Part shown: positions 8,824 to 17,606 of the stretch, one piece after another
How positions within the stretch are numbered: position 1 is the stretch's first letter
Layout of the letters: each line of letters begins with the position of its first letter
DNA from: Streptomyces cucumeris
GTDB lineage: Bacteria > Actinomycetota > Actinomycetes > Streptomycetales > Streptomycetaceae
Length of the DNA stretch: 64,000 bases
Assembly (NCBI RefSeq): GCF_024295805.1
Contig: NZ_JANCLX010000028.1
Span: 53,506 to 117,505 of the forward strand
Reading direction: 5' to 3'
Notes under the pieces: model-generated
Told to the model about the DNA's origin: nothing
Database searches by the model: none
What the model saw: the letters and a program-made list of their open reading frames with translations, nothing else
Program-made: the position numbers and the translations under genes

Positions 8824-10092
8824 ATGACCAGAACTTCTTCTAGGAAGACCGTTGTGATCGTGGACGGTTATTCCAACGCGCCAGCTCTGATCGAAGCGTT
8901 CGCCGAGCGCGGATACCAGGCCGTACACGTTCTGGGTTCGGCCGAGCCGTACGCGACCATGGTTCAGCCCCGGCCTGAAGATTATGCTCACTGGCTGGTG
9001 TGCCCAGACGAGACCGCCGTGGCAGCCACCGTGGACCGCCTAGCCGCACTCGATCCGATTGCCGTGATACCGGGCCAGGAGCCGGGCGTCCGGCTCGCGG
9101 ACACGCTCAGCGAGCGGCTATACCTCGCCGGGAACGGCACGACGCTGTCCCGGGCGCGCCGTGACAAATACGAGATGATCGAAACGCTCCGCGCAGCAGG
9201 CATCAGGTGCGCCGAGCAGCTGAAGACCGGTTCCGCCCAGGAGGCCGCTGACTGGGCCCACGCTCTGGGCACCACACCAGTCGTGGTCAAGCCGCTGGCG
9301 TCCGCGTCAGCCGACAACGTGTACATCTGCCACACCCTCGAAGAGGTGGCCGCCGCGGTCGACCGTATCCTTGCCTCCCGCACCGTGTTCGACGAGCCCA
9401 ACACCGAAGTCCTAGTTCAGTCCTTCCTGCAGGGCCCGGAGTTCTCCGTCGACACAGTGTCCGCGAAGGGCACCCACTACCTGGCCGACGTGTGGGAGTC
9501 GCGGCGCAAGGCCATTGGCGGCGGGCGTCAGATCTACGACATGGCCGTCCTGCTCGACCCCGAGCGTGAGCCCGTCTCCGCCCTGTTCGCCTACGTACGC
9601 ACGGTCCTCGACGCGCTCGGCATCCGGCACGGCGCCGCCCACTCTGAGATCATCATGACCCCGCAGGGCCCCACCCTTGTCGAGATCGGCGCGCGGATGA
9701 ACGGCGCGATGATCCCGGACTTCTACGACGCGGTCCTGGGCACCAACGTAGCCCGCCTGGTCGCCTATGCCTGTACAGAGCCGGAGGACTTCGCCCGTAC
9801 CCACGGCGGTCTGACCTACCGCCCGCTGCAAACCGCTGCAGTCTACGAGGCGCCGACGGTGCTCGACGGGATCGTGGAGAGTGTGGACGAGGCCGTCGTC
9901 AACAAGATCGCCGCACTGCCCAGCGTGTACGCGGTGGCGCTGCGCTCGGGTCCCGGCAAGCGGATCCGGCCCACCACGGACCTCACCTCCAGTCCGCTGC
10001 GTGTGCTGCTGGCCAGCACCGACGAACAGGCTCTACTGCACGACCGCGAGGCGGTCGACTCCCTCAAGGACCTCGTATTCCATGTGCGTTGA
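8824..10092 (+). CDS. ATP-grasp carboxylate-amine ligase
   Basis: A 422-residue ATP-grasp enzyme. A Rossmann-like N-terminus (VVIVDGYSNAPALIEAF) precedes the ATP-grasp lobes: VVKPLASASADNVYICHT carries the nucleotide Lys, EVLVQSFLQGPEFSVDT the strand-loop motif, and LVEIGARMNGAMIPDF the metal-binding Glu/Asn pair. Such enzymes activate a carboxylate as acyl phosphate and join it to an amine. Placed directly after the cyclitol aminotransferase, it may attach an amino acid or other acid to the aminocyclitol; this is inference. The ATG at 8824 is preferred over the GTG at 8812 because GAGGGA (8814-8819) sits correctly upstream. Confidence 0.85.
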   Translation: MTRTSSRKTVVIVDGYSNAPALIEAFAERGYQAVHVLGSAEPYATMVQPRPEDYAHWLVCPDETAVAATVDRLAALDPIAVIPGQEPGVRLADTLSERLYLAGNGTTLSRARRDKYEMIETLRAAGIRCAEQLKTGSAQEAADWAHALGTTPVVVKPLASASADNVYICHTLEEVAAAVDRILASRTVFDEPNTEVLVQSFLQGPEFSVDTVSAKGTHYLADVWESRRKAIGGGRQIYDMAVLLDPEREPVSALFAYVRTVLDALGIRHGAAHSEIIMTPQGPTLVEIGARMNGAMIPDFYDAVLGTNVARLVAYACTEPEDFARTHGGLTYRPLQTAAVYEAPTVLDGIVESVDEAVVNKIAALPSVYAVALRSGPGKRIRPTTDLTSSPLRVLLASTDEQALLHDREAVDSLKDLVFHVR

Positions 10093-10892
10093 GTCCGCGC
10101 ATACACAAAGCGTGGGGACGGTCACAGCCCCCACCTCTGCGTTGGCTCAGTATGAGGCGCATTCGGACTCCACAAAACCGGCACGACTCCGACGGCTGCC
10201 CCTCGCTGGGCTCTGGAGGCCAAGTCGAGGAATTGACCAATGAGACGGCGCCGCAGCTTCACCGGGGCGATGTTGATCTCGCCCCGGTTGTCGGTCATGG
10301 AGCGGACAAGGCCCGCCCCATCCCGCCGGTCACTCCAGCGATCCGAGTCCGCTGCTTCCTCGTCCGAAGCACGTCGACCTGCTGCGGAGCGCTCACCACG
10401 CGGCCAGCGCTCCAAGGTTTGGCAATCTTTTAACGCTAATAGGCACGATGCCCCCCAATGACCGCGCCCTCGGAATCTACTCAGCGACTGCCCTAGCTGC
10501 GCCGGTGGTTGAAGATGAAGCAGACCGCTCCGGTACTACAGGTGGAGCGCCACGCGATCGGCAGGACGACCGGTCGGTGTGTCCGTCGCCAGGCTCTCCG
10601 CCAGGCATTTGAGCGCGGGCTGGGGCGCCAGATCACCCTCACCCCGCAGGAGCCTGACCAGCGCCACCCAGCGCGACACCAGCTCTCAACACTCATCGTT
10701 GAAAAGCCATCCCGCCGTGCCCGGCCACCGTAGAGGTTTCTCGTCAGAACAGTCATCCAGAGCGACGGACTCCCAGGTGGTCGTCACCTGGCCGGACGGG
10801 TGGTCAGGCGATCTGGCCAGCGGCCAACTCTCCCAGGTAGCCACGGTTCCCCGGCGCCGGGGCGCCGCACCGCAGATGAGGTAGAGCGGCCC
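10093..10892. other. Intergenic stretch with a coding relic
   Basis: About 800 bp between convergent genes. On the minus strand at roughly 10500-10740 one frame reads VSRWVALVRLLRGEG and then PADRVALHL with two internal stops. This looks like the tail of a degraded gene, but I do not recognise the family. A TTGGCAA word occurs at 10419-10425. No intact gene is supported. Confidence 0.4.
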
Positions 10893-11888
10893 TCAGCCAC
10901 CTTGCCGCTTGGCCTCGGCCCAAAATCGGCGCAGCTGCTCGGGGGAGCAGGCTGCGAGGTTCTCACCGAGTCCGTTGATGTAGTCCAGGCGCCCGGTAAA
11001 TCGGCCGACGGCTCCTCGGAGTGCTCGGTCGGGGTCGACCTGGAGGAGTCTGCTTACCTGTACCGCAGCGAACAGGATGTCCCCGACCTCGGACTCGCTC
11101 GGCTCTTCCCGCGCCTCCAGCACCTCCGCCTCCACATCGGCGAAGGCGGCCTCGAGGTCCGCCATGCCATAACCCATGCGCGTGCCGCGGTGCTGAGCGC
11201 TCACAGCCTCGGCCAGCGTGGAGCCGGCGACTGTGGCCCTCGGGAGAAACAGCGAGGTGTACTCATCCAATCCCCCGACCTCACCCAGCTCGGTCAAGGG
11301 AACCCGCAGCAGGGATTCGTCCGGCTGTCCGACGTGGTGCGCCACGACGACCTCGCCGGGCAGCCCCTCCTTGGCAAGTGCGGCGAGCCTGGCCACCGAG
11401 GCCGCGGTGAGATCGGTGATGACTGCAGGGCGGCCGCTCCCGAGCGTCTGTACCTGTGCACTGTCGGCGGGTACCAGGCGGACCCCGTTTTGGAAAGGAT
11501 CGACGCCCAAGCTCCCCCACAACGTGTCGAGGAAAGACACCCCAGGAATCACTCGGATGTCATCGCTGTATAGGGACAGGAGCCTGGACACGATCGGCTC
11601 CGCGACGAACGGCGATCCCGGTACCGCGAGTACAACCGGCAGTTCCCCGTCCCAGGCTTTATCGACGAGGAAGCGGGCAATCGCAGTAGGATCGCCGCTC
11701 AGCCCTTCGGGGAGCGCACGGGGTTCGCCCACCAGGGACGTGGCTAGATGTCCGGGGGCTGCAACGTAGACGCGGAATCCGCCACGCACCACTTCCAGTG
11801 CCCGCCGGGACGCGGCTTCCTCCTGGCCGGGCCCCAACCCCACGATGATGATTGGTCGCTCGGTGTTCATGAGTGTCATGAGGCTCAC
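10893..11888 (-). CDS. YabN-like fusion: tetrapyrrole-methylase domain plus MazG-type pyrophosphohydrolase
   Basis: A 331-residue protein. Residues from about 12 to 230 form a TP-methylase (uroporphyrin-III C-methyltransferase-like) domain: IIIVGLGPG at the start binds SAM in this fold, followed by VLAVPGSPFVAEP and VIPGVSFLDTL. The C-terminal 100 residues are a compact MazG-like segment with acidic helix DVEAEVLEAREE and EVGDILFAAV, which supply the ExxE...ExxD metal pattern of all-alpha NTP pyrophosphohydrolases. YabN proteins have this domain order; the pairing is rare inside antibiotic clusters. It is translationally coupled to the upstream MFS gene (GTGA overlap, 11885-11888). It could hydrolyse a nucleotide by-product or tailor the product. 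Alternative starts are the ATGs at 11879 and 11870. Confidence 0.75.
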   Translation of the reverse strand: MSLMTLMNTERPIIIVGLGPGQEEAASRRALEVVRGGFRVYVAAPGHLATSLVGEPRALPEGLSGDPTAIARFLVDKAWDGELPVVLAVPGSPFVAEPIVSRLLSLYSDDIRVIPGVSFLDTLWGSLGVDPFQNGVRLVPADSAQVQTLGSGRPAVITDLTAASVARLAALAKEGLPGEVVVAHHVGQPDESLLRVPLTELGEVGGLDEYTSLFLPRATVAGSTLAEAVSAQHRGTRMGYGMADLEAAFADVEAEVLEAREEPSESEVGDILFAAVQVSRLLQVDPDRALRGAVGRFTGRLDYINGLGENLAACSPEQLRRFWAEAKRQGG

Positions 11889-13150
11889 ACCTTCCTGAGC
11901 CCTGTCGCCATGGTCGCGGCGAGAAGAACGACCATTCCGCCCAGGGTCGCCCTAAGGCCTATGCCCTCCGCGGACCAGCCGACGAGAACTGGGCCGATCA
12001 ACAGGCCGGTGTACGACATGGTGTTGACCTTCGCCAGGGCGTCCGCCGCGCTGGTCGCACCCAGTTCTTCGCCGCCATGCCCCACCGAACTGAAGATAAT
12101 CGGCACGAGTACGGAGAGCCCGAGGCCGAGTAGCGCAAAGCCCGCGACGGCGATTAATGGGCCGAGAGCCAGCACTGCGACCGCCAAGCCAAATACGGCG
12201 ACGCCACCGCTCAGGCAGACAAGGGTCCGCGCGCCGTACCGCTCGTGCAGCCGGTCGCCTACCAGTCTTCCGCCAGCCTCGCAGGCGCTGAAACCGATGT
12301 AACCGAGTGAGGCGACGGCGATGGAGGCGTCCAGGTCGTCGTGGAGGTAGATACCGCTCCAGTTGCCAACAGCTCCGCTGGCGACGAGGACGACCGTACC
12401 CGTCAGGCCTAGCAGCAACAGGCGCGCGGACCAGCCTGCCAGAGCTCCCGAGCGGGCCGGCGAGCCGTTGCCCGACGTGTCGGTCGCCTTTGTCTCAGAT
12501 CGCGTGCGGTCCGCCTGGGCGGGCAACAGCTGGCTCCCGGCCGCCAGTGCGAGCAGGATCATGGCCGCGCCCACGGCCGTATAGTGCACTATCAGCGACA
12601 AACCGACCTTGAGCGCCACGCCGCCGAGCATGGAGCCCACGGCGGAGCCGATGCTCCATGCCGCATGGCAACTGTTCATGATGCGCCGTCCGATGGCCTT
12701 CTCCACCGCGATGCCGTGCGCGTTGATAGAGACGTCGATGAGGCCGTCGGCTGCGCCGAACAGGGCCAGTGCGACACCGAACCACACGAGGGAGTCCGCC
12801 GAGGTCGCCGGCACCATCGCGACGAGCGAGAGCGGGAGCGCGAGTGAGGCCACCCGCACCACGGATGCGCTGCCGAACCGCCCGACCAGGCCACCTGTCG
12901 CCTGCATCGCCAACAGGCCCGTGAGGACAGGCACCATCAGCAAGACACCCAACTCGCCCTCGGACAGCCCGAACCCCGACTTCCACCATGGGATCCGCAC
13001 GAAGTAACTCGCGAAGACGAACCCCGTCAGGAAGAACGGGGCCATCGACGCCCACCGGAGCCGATGTGGGACCGATGTGTTGCGGACAGCCTCCTCCTGC
13101 CCGACTCCCGCCGTCTCCTCATCGGACATGCTGTTCTCGGCTTCCGCCAT
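11885..13150 (-). CDS. MFS transporter
   Basis: A 421-residue, twelve-helix major facilitator protein. GGLVGRFGSASVVR occupies the loop after the second helix, and GGRLVGDRLHERYGAR is the equivalent in the second half. A hydrophilic linker of about 40 residues follows the sixth helix. The ATG at 13150 is chosen over upstream in-frame starts because GGAGGGG lies just before it. It is divergent from the glycosyltransferase gene across a region with two matched palindromes (13197-13231) and cotranscribed with the YabN-like gene. Export of the cluster product is the likely role. Confidence 0.85.
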   Translation of the reverse strand: MAEAENSMSDEETAGVGQEEAVRNTSVPHRLRWASMAPFFLTGFVFASYFVRIPWWKSGFGLSEGELGVLLMVPVLTGLLAMQATGGLVGRFGSASVVRVASLALPLSLVAMVPATSADSLVWFGVALALFGAADGLIDVSINAHGIAVEKAIGRRIMNSCHAAWSIGSAVGSMLGGVALKVGLSLIVHYTAVGAAMILLALAAGSQLLPAQADRTRSETKATDTSGNGSPARSGALAGWSARLLLLGLTGTVVLVASGAVGNWSGIYLHDDLDASIAVASLGYIGFSACEAGGRLVGDRLHERYGARTLVCLSGGVAVFGLAVAVLALGPLIAVAGFALLGLGLSVLVPIIFSSVGHGGEELGATSAADALAKVNTMSYTGLLIGPVLVGWSAEGIGLRATLGGMVVLLAATMATGLRKV

Positions 13151-13196
13151 GTCCCCTCCGACCCGTTGTCGCGTTCCGCGGAGCCTACCGCGTTTC

Positions 13197-13231
13197 TGCC
13201 ACACAAGGCACAACTATTGCCACTCTAGGCA
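13197..13231. promoter_or_regulatory. Tandem TGCC-N6-GGCA palindromes in a divergent promoter
   Basis: TGCC(ACACAA)GGCA at 13197-13210 and TGCC(ACTCTA)GGCA at 13218-13231 are two dyads of identical geometry whose starts are 21 bp apart, two helical turns. They fill the gap between the divergent MFS (start 13150) and glycosyltransferase (start 13253) genes. This is the pattern of a dimeric regulator bound twice on one face of the helix. TTGGCA recurs at 13248-13253. Confidence 0.55.
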
Positions 13232-13252
13232 ACGTTGGGTGACACTGTTGGC

Positions 13253-14434
13253 ATGGATGACCTGAAATTCAGCGTCGTGATCCCCTACAAACAGCGGTTG
13301 GAGAGCATCCGCCTCGTCCTGTCCGCCCTTGCCGAGCAGACGATGGACCCGTCCGGATTCGAGGTCCTCATCGGTGCGATGGAGTACTCCCCGGAGTACG
13401 TCTCCACATGCGGGGAGTTCACTGACCGGCTCACGATCCTCTCGGTCCTCTCCGCCGCCCCCTGGAACCTGAACATGGCCAGGAACCTGGCCATGCGTCA
13501 TGCCCGCGGCCAGGTGACGCTCATCATGGACGCGGACATGGTGCTGCCCACCCGGTTCCTCGAGAACCTCTACGAGCGGTATTACGTGCATGGGCAGAAC
13601 GTGTGCGTGGCCGGGCAGATGATCGGCTACGACGAGGAAGTGGAGACGGACGTCGAGCATGTCGAGCATGCTCCGTTCAGCCACTACCGCGAGGTCCTGG
13701 CAAGGTTCGAGGCCCAGGATCGGGTCGTCGAAGACGAACGCTGGACCGCGGAGCACACGACCGCGTTCAGACGTTTCCCCTGGGTCTACGCCCGAGGCGG
13801 CCTGGTGGCCATACCCACCGCGACGGTCAGGCAGCACGACCTCACCTTCGACGAAGGCTTCCAGGGCTGGGGCCCCGAAGACCAGGAGTGGGCGCTGCGG
13901 ATCTCCCTGACCGGCACGCCGATCATGCTTGGGGAGGATGTGTACGGCCTCCACCTGCCCCACCTGCGCAGCGTCTCGGACAACGGGCGCACTGCGCAGA
14001 TCAACAACCGCTACTACCTGGCCAAGTGGCCTCGCCTGGAGTTGGAACTCGCCCTGGCCTTCGGCTGGACGGAGACGGCCGAGGCCCTGCCCGAGGTCCG
14101 TCGCGAGCTGGATGCGGCGGTCCGCGGGCCTGACTACTCCCTGGGCGCCGTGATCGGGACGGCGTCCGGCAGCAGCCTGCTGGTCCTCGGGGCCGCCATC
14201 GATCCTTCGACGCAGAGGCCCGCCCCCGACGTCGCCGCCCAGTTCGACACTCACGCCGAACTGACCGTTCTGCCGCTGGCCGGCTTCGCCCTGCCCTACC
14301 CGGACGGCCACGTCGACGAGTGCCGCGTCCTCCCTCCGGTGGCGGAGCTGAGCGACCGACTCCAGGACGCCGTCCTTCGCGAGGCCGAGCGCGTTGCCAA
14401 CACGGTAGCAATTCTCGGCAAGGACGGGCACTGA
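13253..14434 (+). CDS. Family 2-type glycosyltransferase with GT7-like C-terminal motif
   Basis: A 393-residue GT-A fold glycosyltransferase. FSVVIPYKQR opens the nucleotide-sugar domain, MDADMVL at 92-98 is the DxD metal motif, and GFQGWGPEDQEWALR near 202-216 is the GWGxEDxE acceptor/base motif of the Glyco_transf_7C type. The C-terminal 150 residues are not recognised. It is the first gene of the long rightward run and should transfer a sugar to the aminocyclitol or its derivative. The ATG at 13253 is preferred, although the ribosome-binding site is weak and a TTG lies at 13235. Confidence 0.8.
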   Translation: MDDLKFSVVIPYKQRLESIRLVLSALAEQTMDPSGFEVLIGAMEYSPEYVSTCGEFTDRLTILSVLSAAPWNLNMARNLAMRHARGQVTLIMDADMVLPTRFLENLYERYYVHGQNVCVAGQMIGYDEEVETDVEHVEHAPFSHYREVLARFEAQDRVVEDERWTAEHTTAFRRFPWVYARGGLVAIPTATVRQHDLTFDEGFQGWGPEDQEWALRISLTGTPIMLGEDVYGLHLPHLRSVSDNGRTAQINNRYYLAKWPRLELELALAFGWTETAEALPEVRRELDAAVRGPDYSLGAVIGTASGSSLLVLGAAIDPSTQRPAPDVAAQFDTHAELTVLPLAGFALPYPDGHVDECRVLPPVAELSDRLQDAVLREAERVANTVAILGKDGH

Positions 14435-14501
14435 CGTCCCAATCACGTACTCACCCTGGTTGCACGACTGACATCGCTTACCAACCAAAGGGGTTGTTTC
14501 C

Positions 14502-15626
14502 GTGCAAGGCTCAACAACGCGTCGATGTGCAGTGATTGGTATCGGCGGTAGGACGCTCAAAGACTATGTTCCGGCACTTGTCGGTCTGTTCCCGCAGATA
14601 GAGATCATCGCCGCCTGCGATGTGGATGCTGCGGCCGAGGATCGCCTCGCCTATGAGCTCAAAAAGCTCGGCAGCACCTCCCGTCCACGCTTCTTCAGGG
14701 ATCACAAGGCTCTGCTGGACGAGGTTCAGCCCGACATCGCCATCGTGGTGACACCGCACCACACGCACGTCGATGTCTCGAAGGATCTGTTCCAGCGCGG
14801 GATCCCCTTCATCAAGGAGAAGCCGTTCGCGCTGTCCCTGCCGCAGGCGTACGAACTCGCCGACGCCGTCGAGAAGCACGACGGTCACATGCGCATCTGC
14901 GTACAGCGGCGCTACAACCCGCTGTACGTGCGCGCGAAAGCCGCGCTTCAGGAAATCGGCGAGGTCAGGCACTTCGACGCCGTCTACCAGCTCAGCACCG
15001 ACGCCTACCAGGCCGGCTGGAGGGCCCAGTCGGCGACCTCCGGCGGCGGCGCCATTATCGACATGGGCTACCACATCATCGACCTGCTCCACTGGTTCTT
15101 CGGCATGCCGTCGCTCGTCTACGCCAGCGCCGCTCCCAAGCTGATTCCGTCGGCCGCGTACGACATCGAGGAGACGGTGCTATCGAACCTTTCGTACGAG
15201 AACGGTGTCACGGGAACACTCCGGCTGTCCCTCTGCGAGGCCAGCAAGGAAGAGCTGATACGCATCCACGGCGCCGACGGGCACATCAGGCTGACCAAGA
15301 ATTCCTTCGAGCGGTTCGACCGCTCGAACACCTTGGTGGAACGGGTCGACGGTGACCGGGCCGTTGACTCGACGTCCGTACTGCTGGTGGACGTACTGGA
15401 CAACCTCTCCAACCGAGAGGTCACCCGCCGCGAAGTGATCGACGGTGTGCAGATCACCACCACCATCGAATCGCTCTACCAGTCGATTTCCCAAAAGAGC
15501 TCTGTCAAGACGCTCAATGAGAGGACAAGTGATCTCTGTGTCGAAGCTGGCGATCGACGGCGGGCAGCCCATTCTGGATCGGGCAATAGCGTACCCCTGG
15601 CCGAAGCAGCGACCGGAGTGGTCTGA
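14502..15626 (+). CDS. Gfo/Idh/MocA-family oxidoreductase
   Basis: A 374-residue NAD(P)-dependent sugar or cyclitol dehydrogenase. The N-terminal Rossmann motif reads VIGIGGRTLKDY, with GGR in place of the usual final GxG. IKEKPFALSL near residue 105 carries the EKP catalytic Lys. SGGGAIIDMGYHIIDLLHWF is the substrate-binding helix with the conserved Asp and His. The start is a GTG with AAAGGGG upstream. The last 30 or so residues (rich in R/A/S) overlap the next gene by about 98 bp and look non-native, so a late frameshift is possible. Paired with an aminotransferase it may make a keto intermediate for amination, as in kanosamine-type 3-amino-sugar synthesis. Confidence 0.8.
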   Translation: MQGSTTRRCAVIGIGGRTLKDYVPALVGLFPQIEIIAACDVDAAAEDRLAYELKKLGSTSRPRFFRDHKALLDEVQPDIAIVVTPHHTHVDVSKDLFQRGIPFIKEKPFALSLPQAYELADAVEKHDGHMRICVQRRYNPLYVRAKAALQEIGEVRHFDAVYQLSTDAYQAGWRAQSATSGGGAIIDMGYHIIDLLHWFFGMPSLVYASAAPKLIPSAAYDIEETVLSNLSYENGVTGTLRLSLCEASKEELIRIHGADGHIRLTKNSFERFDRSNTLVERVDGDRAVDSTSVLLVDVLDNLSNREVTRREVIDGVQITTTIESLYQSISQKSSVKTLNERTSDLCVEAGDRRRAAHSGSGNSVPLAEAATGVV

Positions 15627-16809
15627 GCGCGTCCTGCGCCAGCTGAAGAGCGGCCAACTCTCGATTTACGACCGATCGGGAGTTGTCGCCGAGTTCGAGG
15701 ATGCATGGTCGATGGCCCATGACGTCCCATTCAGCCTGGTGACCAATTCCGGTACCGCGGCCCTCCACTCCGCGTTCTACGGAGTCGGTCTCGGGCCGCG
15801 GGACGAGGTCCTGTGCCCGAGCTATACCTTCTTCGCCACCTCGGCGTCTCTGTTCCAACTGGGCGCTCTGCCAGTGCTGGTCGACTCCAAGCCCGACGGT
15901 TCGTTCGACGTGGAGGCTGCGGCGCAGCTCATCACCGACCGCACGAAGGCGATCGTCATCACACATATGTGGGGCCTGCCCTGCGACATGGACGCCATCG
16001 TGGCTTTTACCCAACGCCACGGTCTCGCCCTGATCGAGGACTGCTCCCACGCGCACGGCGCGACCTACGGCGGCCGCCCCGTCGGCACCTTCGGGGACGC
16101 GGCTGCCTGGAGCATGCAGACCCAGAAGCTGGTCGCCGCTGGTGAGGGCGGTGTGATGTGCACCAGCAGCCGCGAGGTCTACGACCGGGCGCAGCTTCTG
16201 GGCCACTTCAACAAGCGGGCCATGAAAGAGATGGATCCGGAAGGGGAGCTCTACCCGTACTCCGTCACCGGCCACGGTCTGAAGTACCGTGCGCATCCGC
16301 TGGCAATCGCCTTTGCCGTTGGCCAGGTCGCTGAATTGGCCTCCTGGGTCAAGGGCAAGCAGGGCTTCGCGGGGGAGATCGCGGAGCTGTTCACGCGGAT
16401 CGAGGGGATCATTCCCCTGACGCTGTCGACGGGCGACCGGATCTCGGCGCACTACGCCCTTCTCTTTGAGGCCGACCCGGACGTCATTCCGGGCGGCAGG
16501 GACTGGCTGGTGGCCGCGTGCAACGCGGAGGGCCTGGACGATCTCGACATTCCCAAGGCGACCTCGCCGCTGCACACCCTGCACCTATTCCAGAACCCGA
16601 TCTCACCGGTGACCACCTACGACCGGCCCTGCATCCGGGCCCGGTTCCCCGTTGCCGACCGGCTCGCGGCACGGACGTTCAAGATCTCCGTTCCCTGCGC
16701 GCCGGCGGGTTACGAGGAGGAGGACGAACAGTACCTCACAGCTGTTCGGGCGGTCGTTGAGAAGGTCGCCAACCACTTGTCCGGCTCCGCGATGAGGGGG
16801 CAGGGGTGA
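15529..16809 (+). CDS. Second DegT/DnrJ/EryC1-family aminotransferase
   Basis: A 426-residue PLP aminotransferase. The PLP Lys is near K200 (QTQKLVAAGEGG) and the cofactor Asp near D171 (LIEDCSHAHG). TNSGTAALHSAFYGVG is the phosphate-binding block. Its N-terminus (SKLAIDGGQPI) and body belong to the StsC/AHBA-type branch and differ from the BtrS-like enzyme at 7507, so the cluster makes two distinct aminations. Start candidates are GTG 15529 (GAGAGGA just upstream), GTG 15538 and ATG 15517. Directly downstream of a Gfo/Idh dehydrogenase, it probably aminates the ketone that enzyme produces. It is coupled to the thioesterase gene by a GTGA overlap. Confidence 0.83.
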   Translation: MISVSKLAIDGGQPILDRAIAYPWPKQRPEWSERVLRQLKSGQLSIYDRSGVVAEFEDAWSMAHDVPFSLVTNSGTAALHSAFYGVGLGPRDEVLCPSYTFFATSASLFQLGALPVLVDSKPDGSFDVEAAAQLITDRTKAIVITHMWGLPCDMDAIVAFTQRHGLALIEDCSHAHGATYGGRPVGTFGDAAAWSMQTQKLVAAGEGGVMCTSSREVYDRAQLLGHFNKRAMKEMDPEGELYPYSVTGHGLKYRAHPLAIAFAVGQVAELASWVKGKQGFAGEIAELFTRIEGIIPLTLSTGDRISAHYALLFEADPDVIPGGRDWLVAACNAEGLDDLDIPKATSPLHTLHLFQNPISPVTTYDRPCIRARFPVADRLAARTFKISVPCAPAGYEEEDEQYLTAVRAVVEKVANHLSGSAMRGQG

Positions 16810-17606
16810 GCGTAGGTCCGCCGCGACAGGAGGGTGGGAACACAGCAGGGAAGCCGTGGTTTCGGCGCTGGAGCCGGGTTCCCCGCGCCGCGTACCGTCT
16901 CGTCTGCTTTCCGCACGCGGGCGGATCGGCGTCTTTCTTCCGAGAGTGGGCTGACGGCCTCCCCGAGGCCGAGGTCCTCGCAGTGTGCTATCCGGGCCGA
17001 GCCGAACGGATCGGTGAGCCGTTGGCCGAGGACCTGCCCATGCTCGCCCGCGACATCGCCGGCGCACTGGGAGAGTTTGCGGACCTGCCCCTGACGCTCT
17101 TCGGGCACAGCATGGGGGCGCCGATCGCACTGGAGACCGCGCGTGCCCTTGAGGCATCCGGCGTGCCGGTCGCGCATCTCTTCGCTTCAGGCTCGCGCGA
17201 CGCGCCCCTGCCCGAGGCCGCACAGGAGCCGGATGAGGAGCAGGTGGTGGTCGAGGAGCTGCTCTCCATGGGCGGCACCAGCCACGACATGATGGACGAC
17301 GCCCTGTTCCGGGAACTGGTCCTGCCGTATGTCATGGGCGACGCCCGTCTGTACCACGGCTACCGCATGCCCGCGCAGCCGCTTCTGCGGTGCCCGGTGA
17401 CGGTCGTCACCGGAGACCGGGACGAGAACACCGACCGCCGTCCGTGGACGAGTCTCACCACGGCATCGGTCGCGCAGGTGACGGTGCCCGGGGGTCACTT
17501 CTATCTCACCGAGGAGCCGCCCCACGAGCTGCTGAGAGCGGCCATGTCAGCCGCCGGTCAGACCGGCACGGGCGTACCCACAGCTATCGACGGGAGTCGG
17601 TCATGA
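16806..17606 (+). CDS. Type II thioesterase (alpha/beta hydrolase)
   Basis: A 266-residue thioesterase with RLVCFPHAGGSASFF at the start of the fold, nucleophile S102 in GHSMG, Asp in TGDRDEN and His in PGGHFYL. TEII enzymes normally release stalled acyl groups from carrier proteins. No PKS, NRPS or carrier-protein gene is visible in this window, so its substrate is unclear. It may serve a carrier encoded elsewhere or act as an acyl hydrolase or transferase in acylating the aminocyclitol. It overlaps both neighbours (GTGA at 16806, ATGA at 17603), so it is tightly coupled to the two aminotransferase genes. Confidence 0.82.
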   Translation: MSVGPPRQEGGNTAGKPWFRRWSRVPRAAYRLVCFPHAGGSASFFREWADGLPEAEVLAVCYPGRAERIGEPLAEDLPMLARDIAGALGEFADLPLTLFGHSMGAPIALETARALEASGVPVAHLFASGSRDAPLPEAAQEPDEEQVVVEELLSMGGTSHDMMDDALFRELVLPYVMGDARLYHGYRMPAQPLLRCPVTVVTGDRDENTDRRPWTSLTTASVAQVTVPGGHFYLTEEPPHELLRAAMSAAGQTGTGVPTAIDGSRS

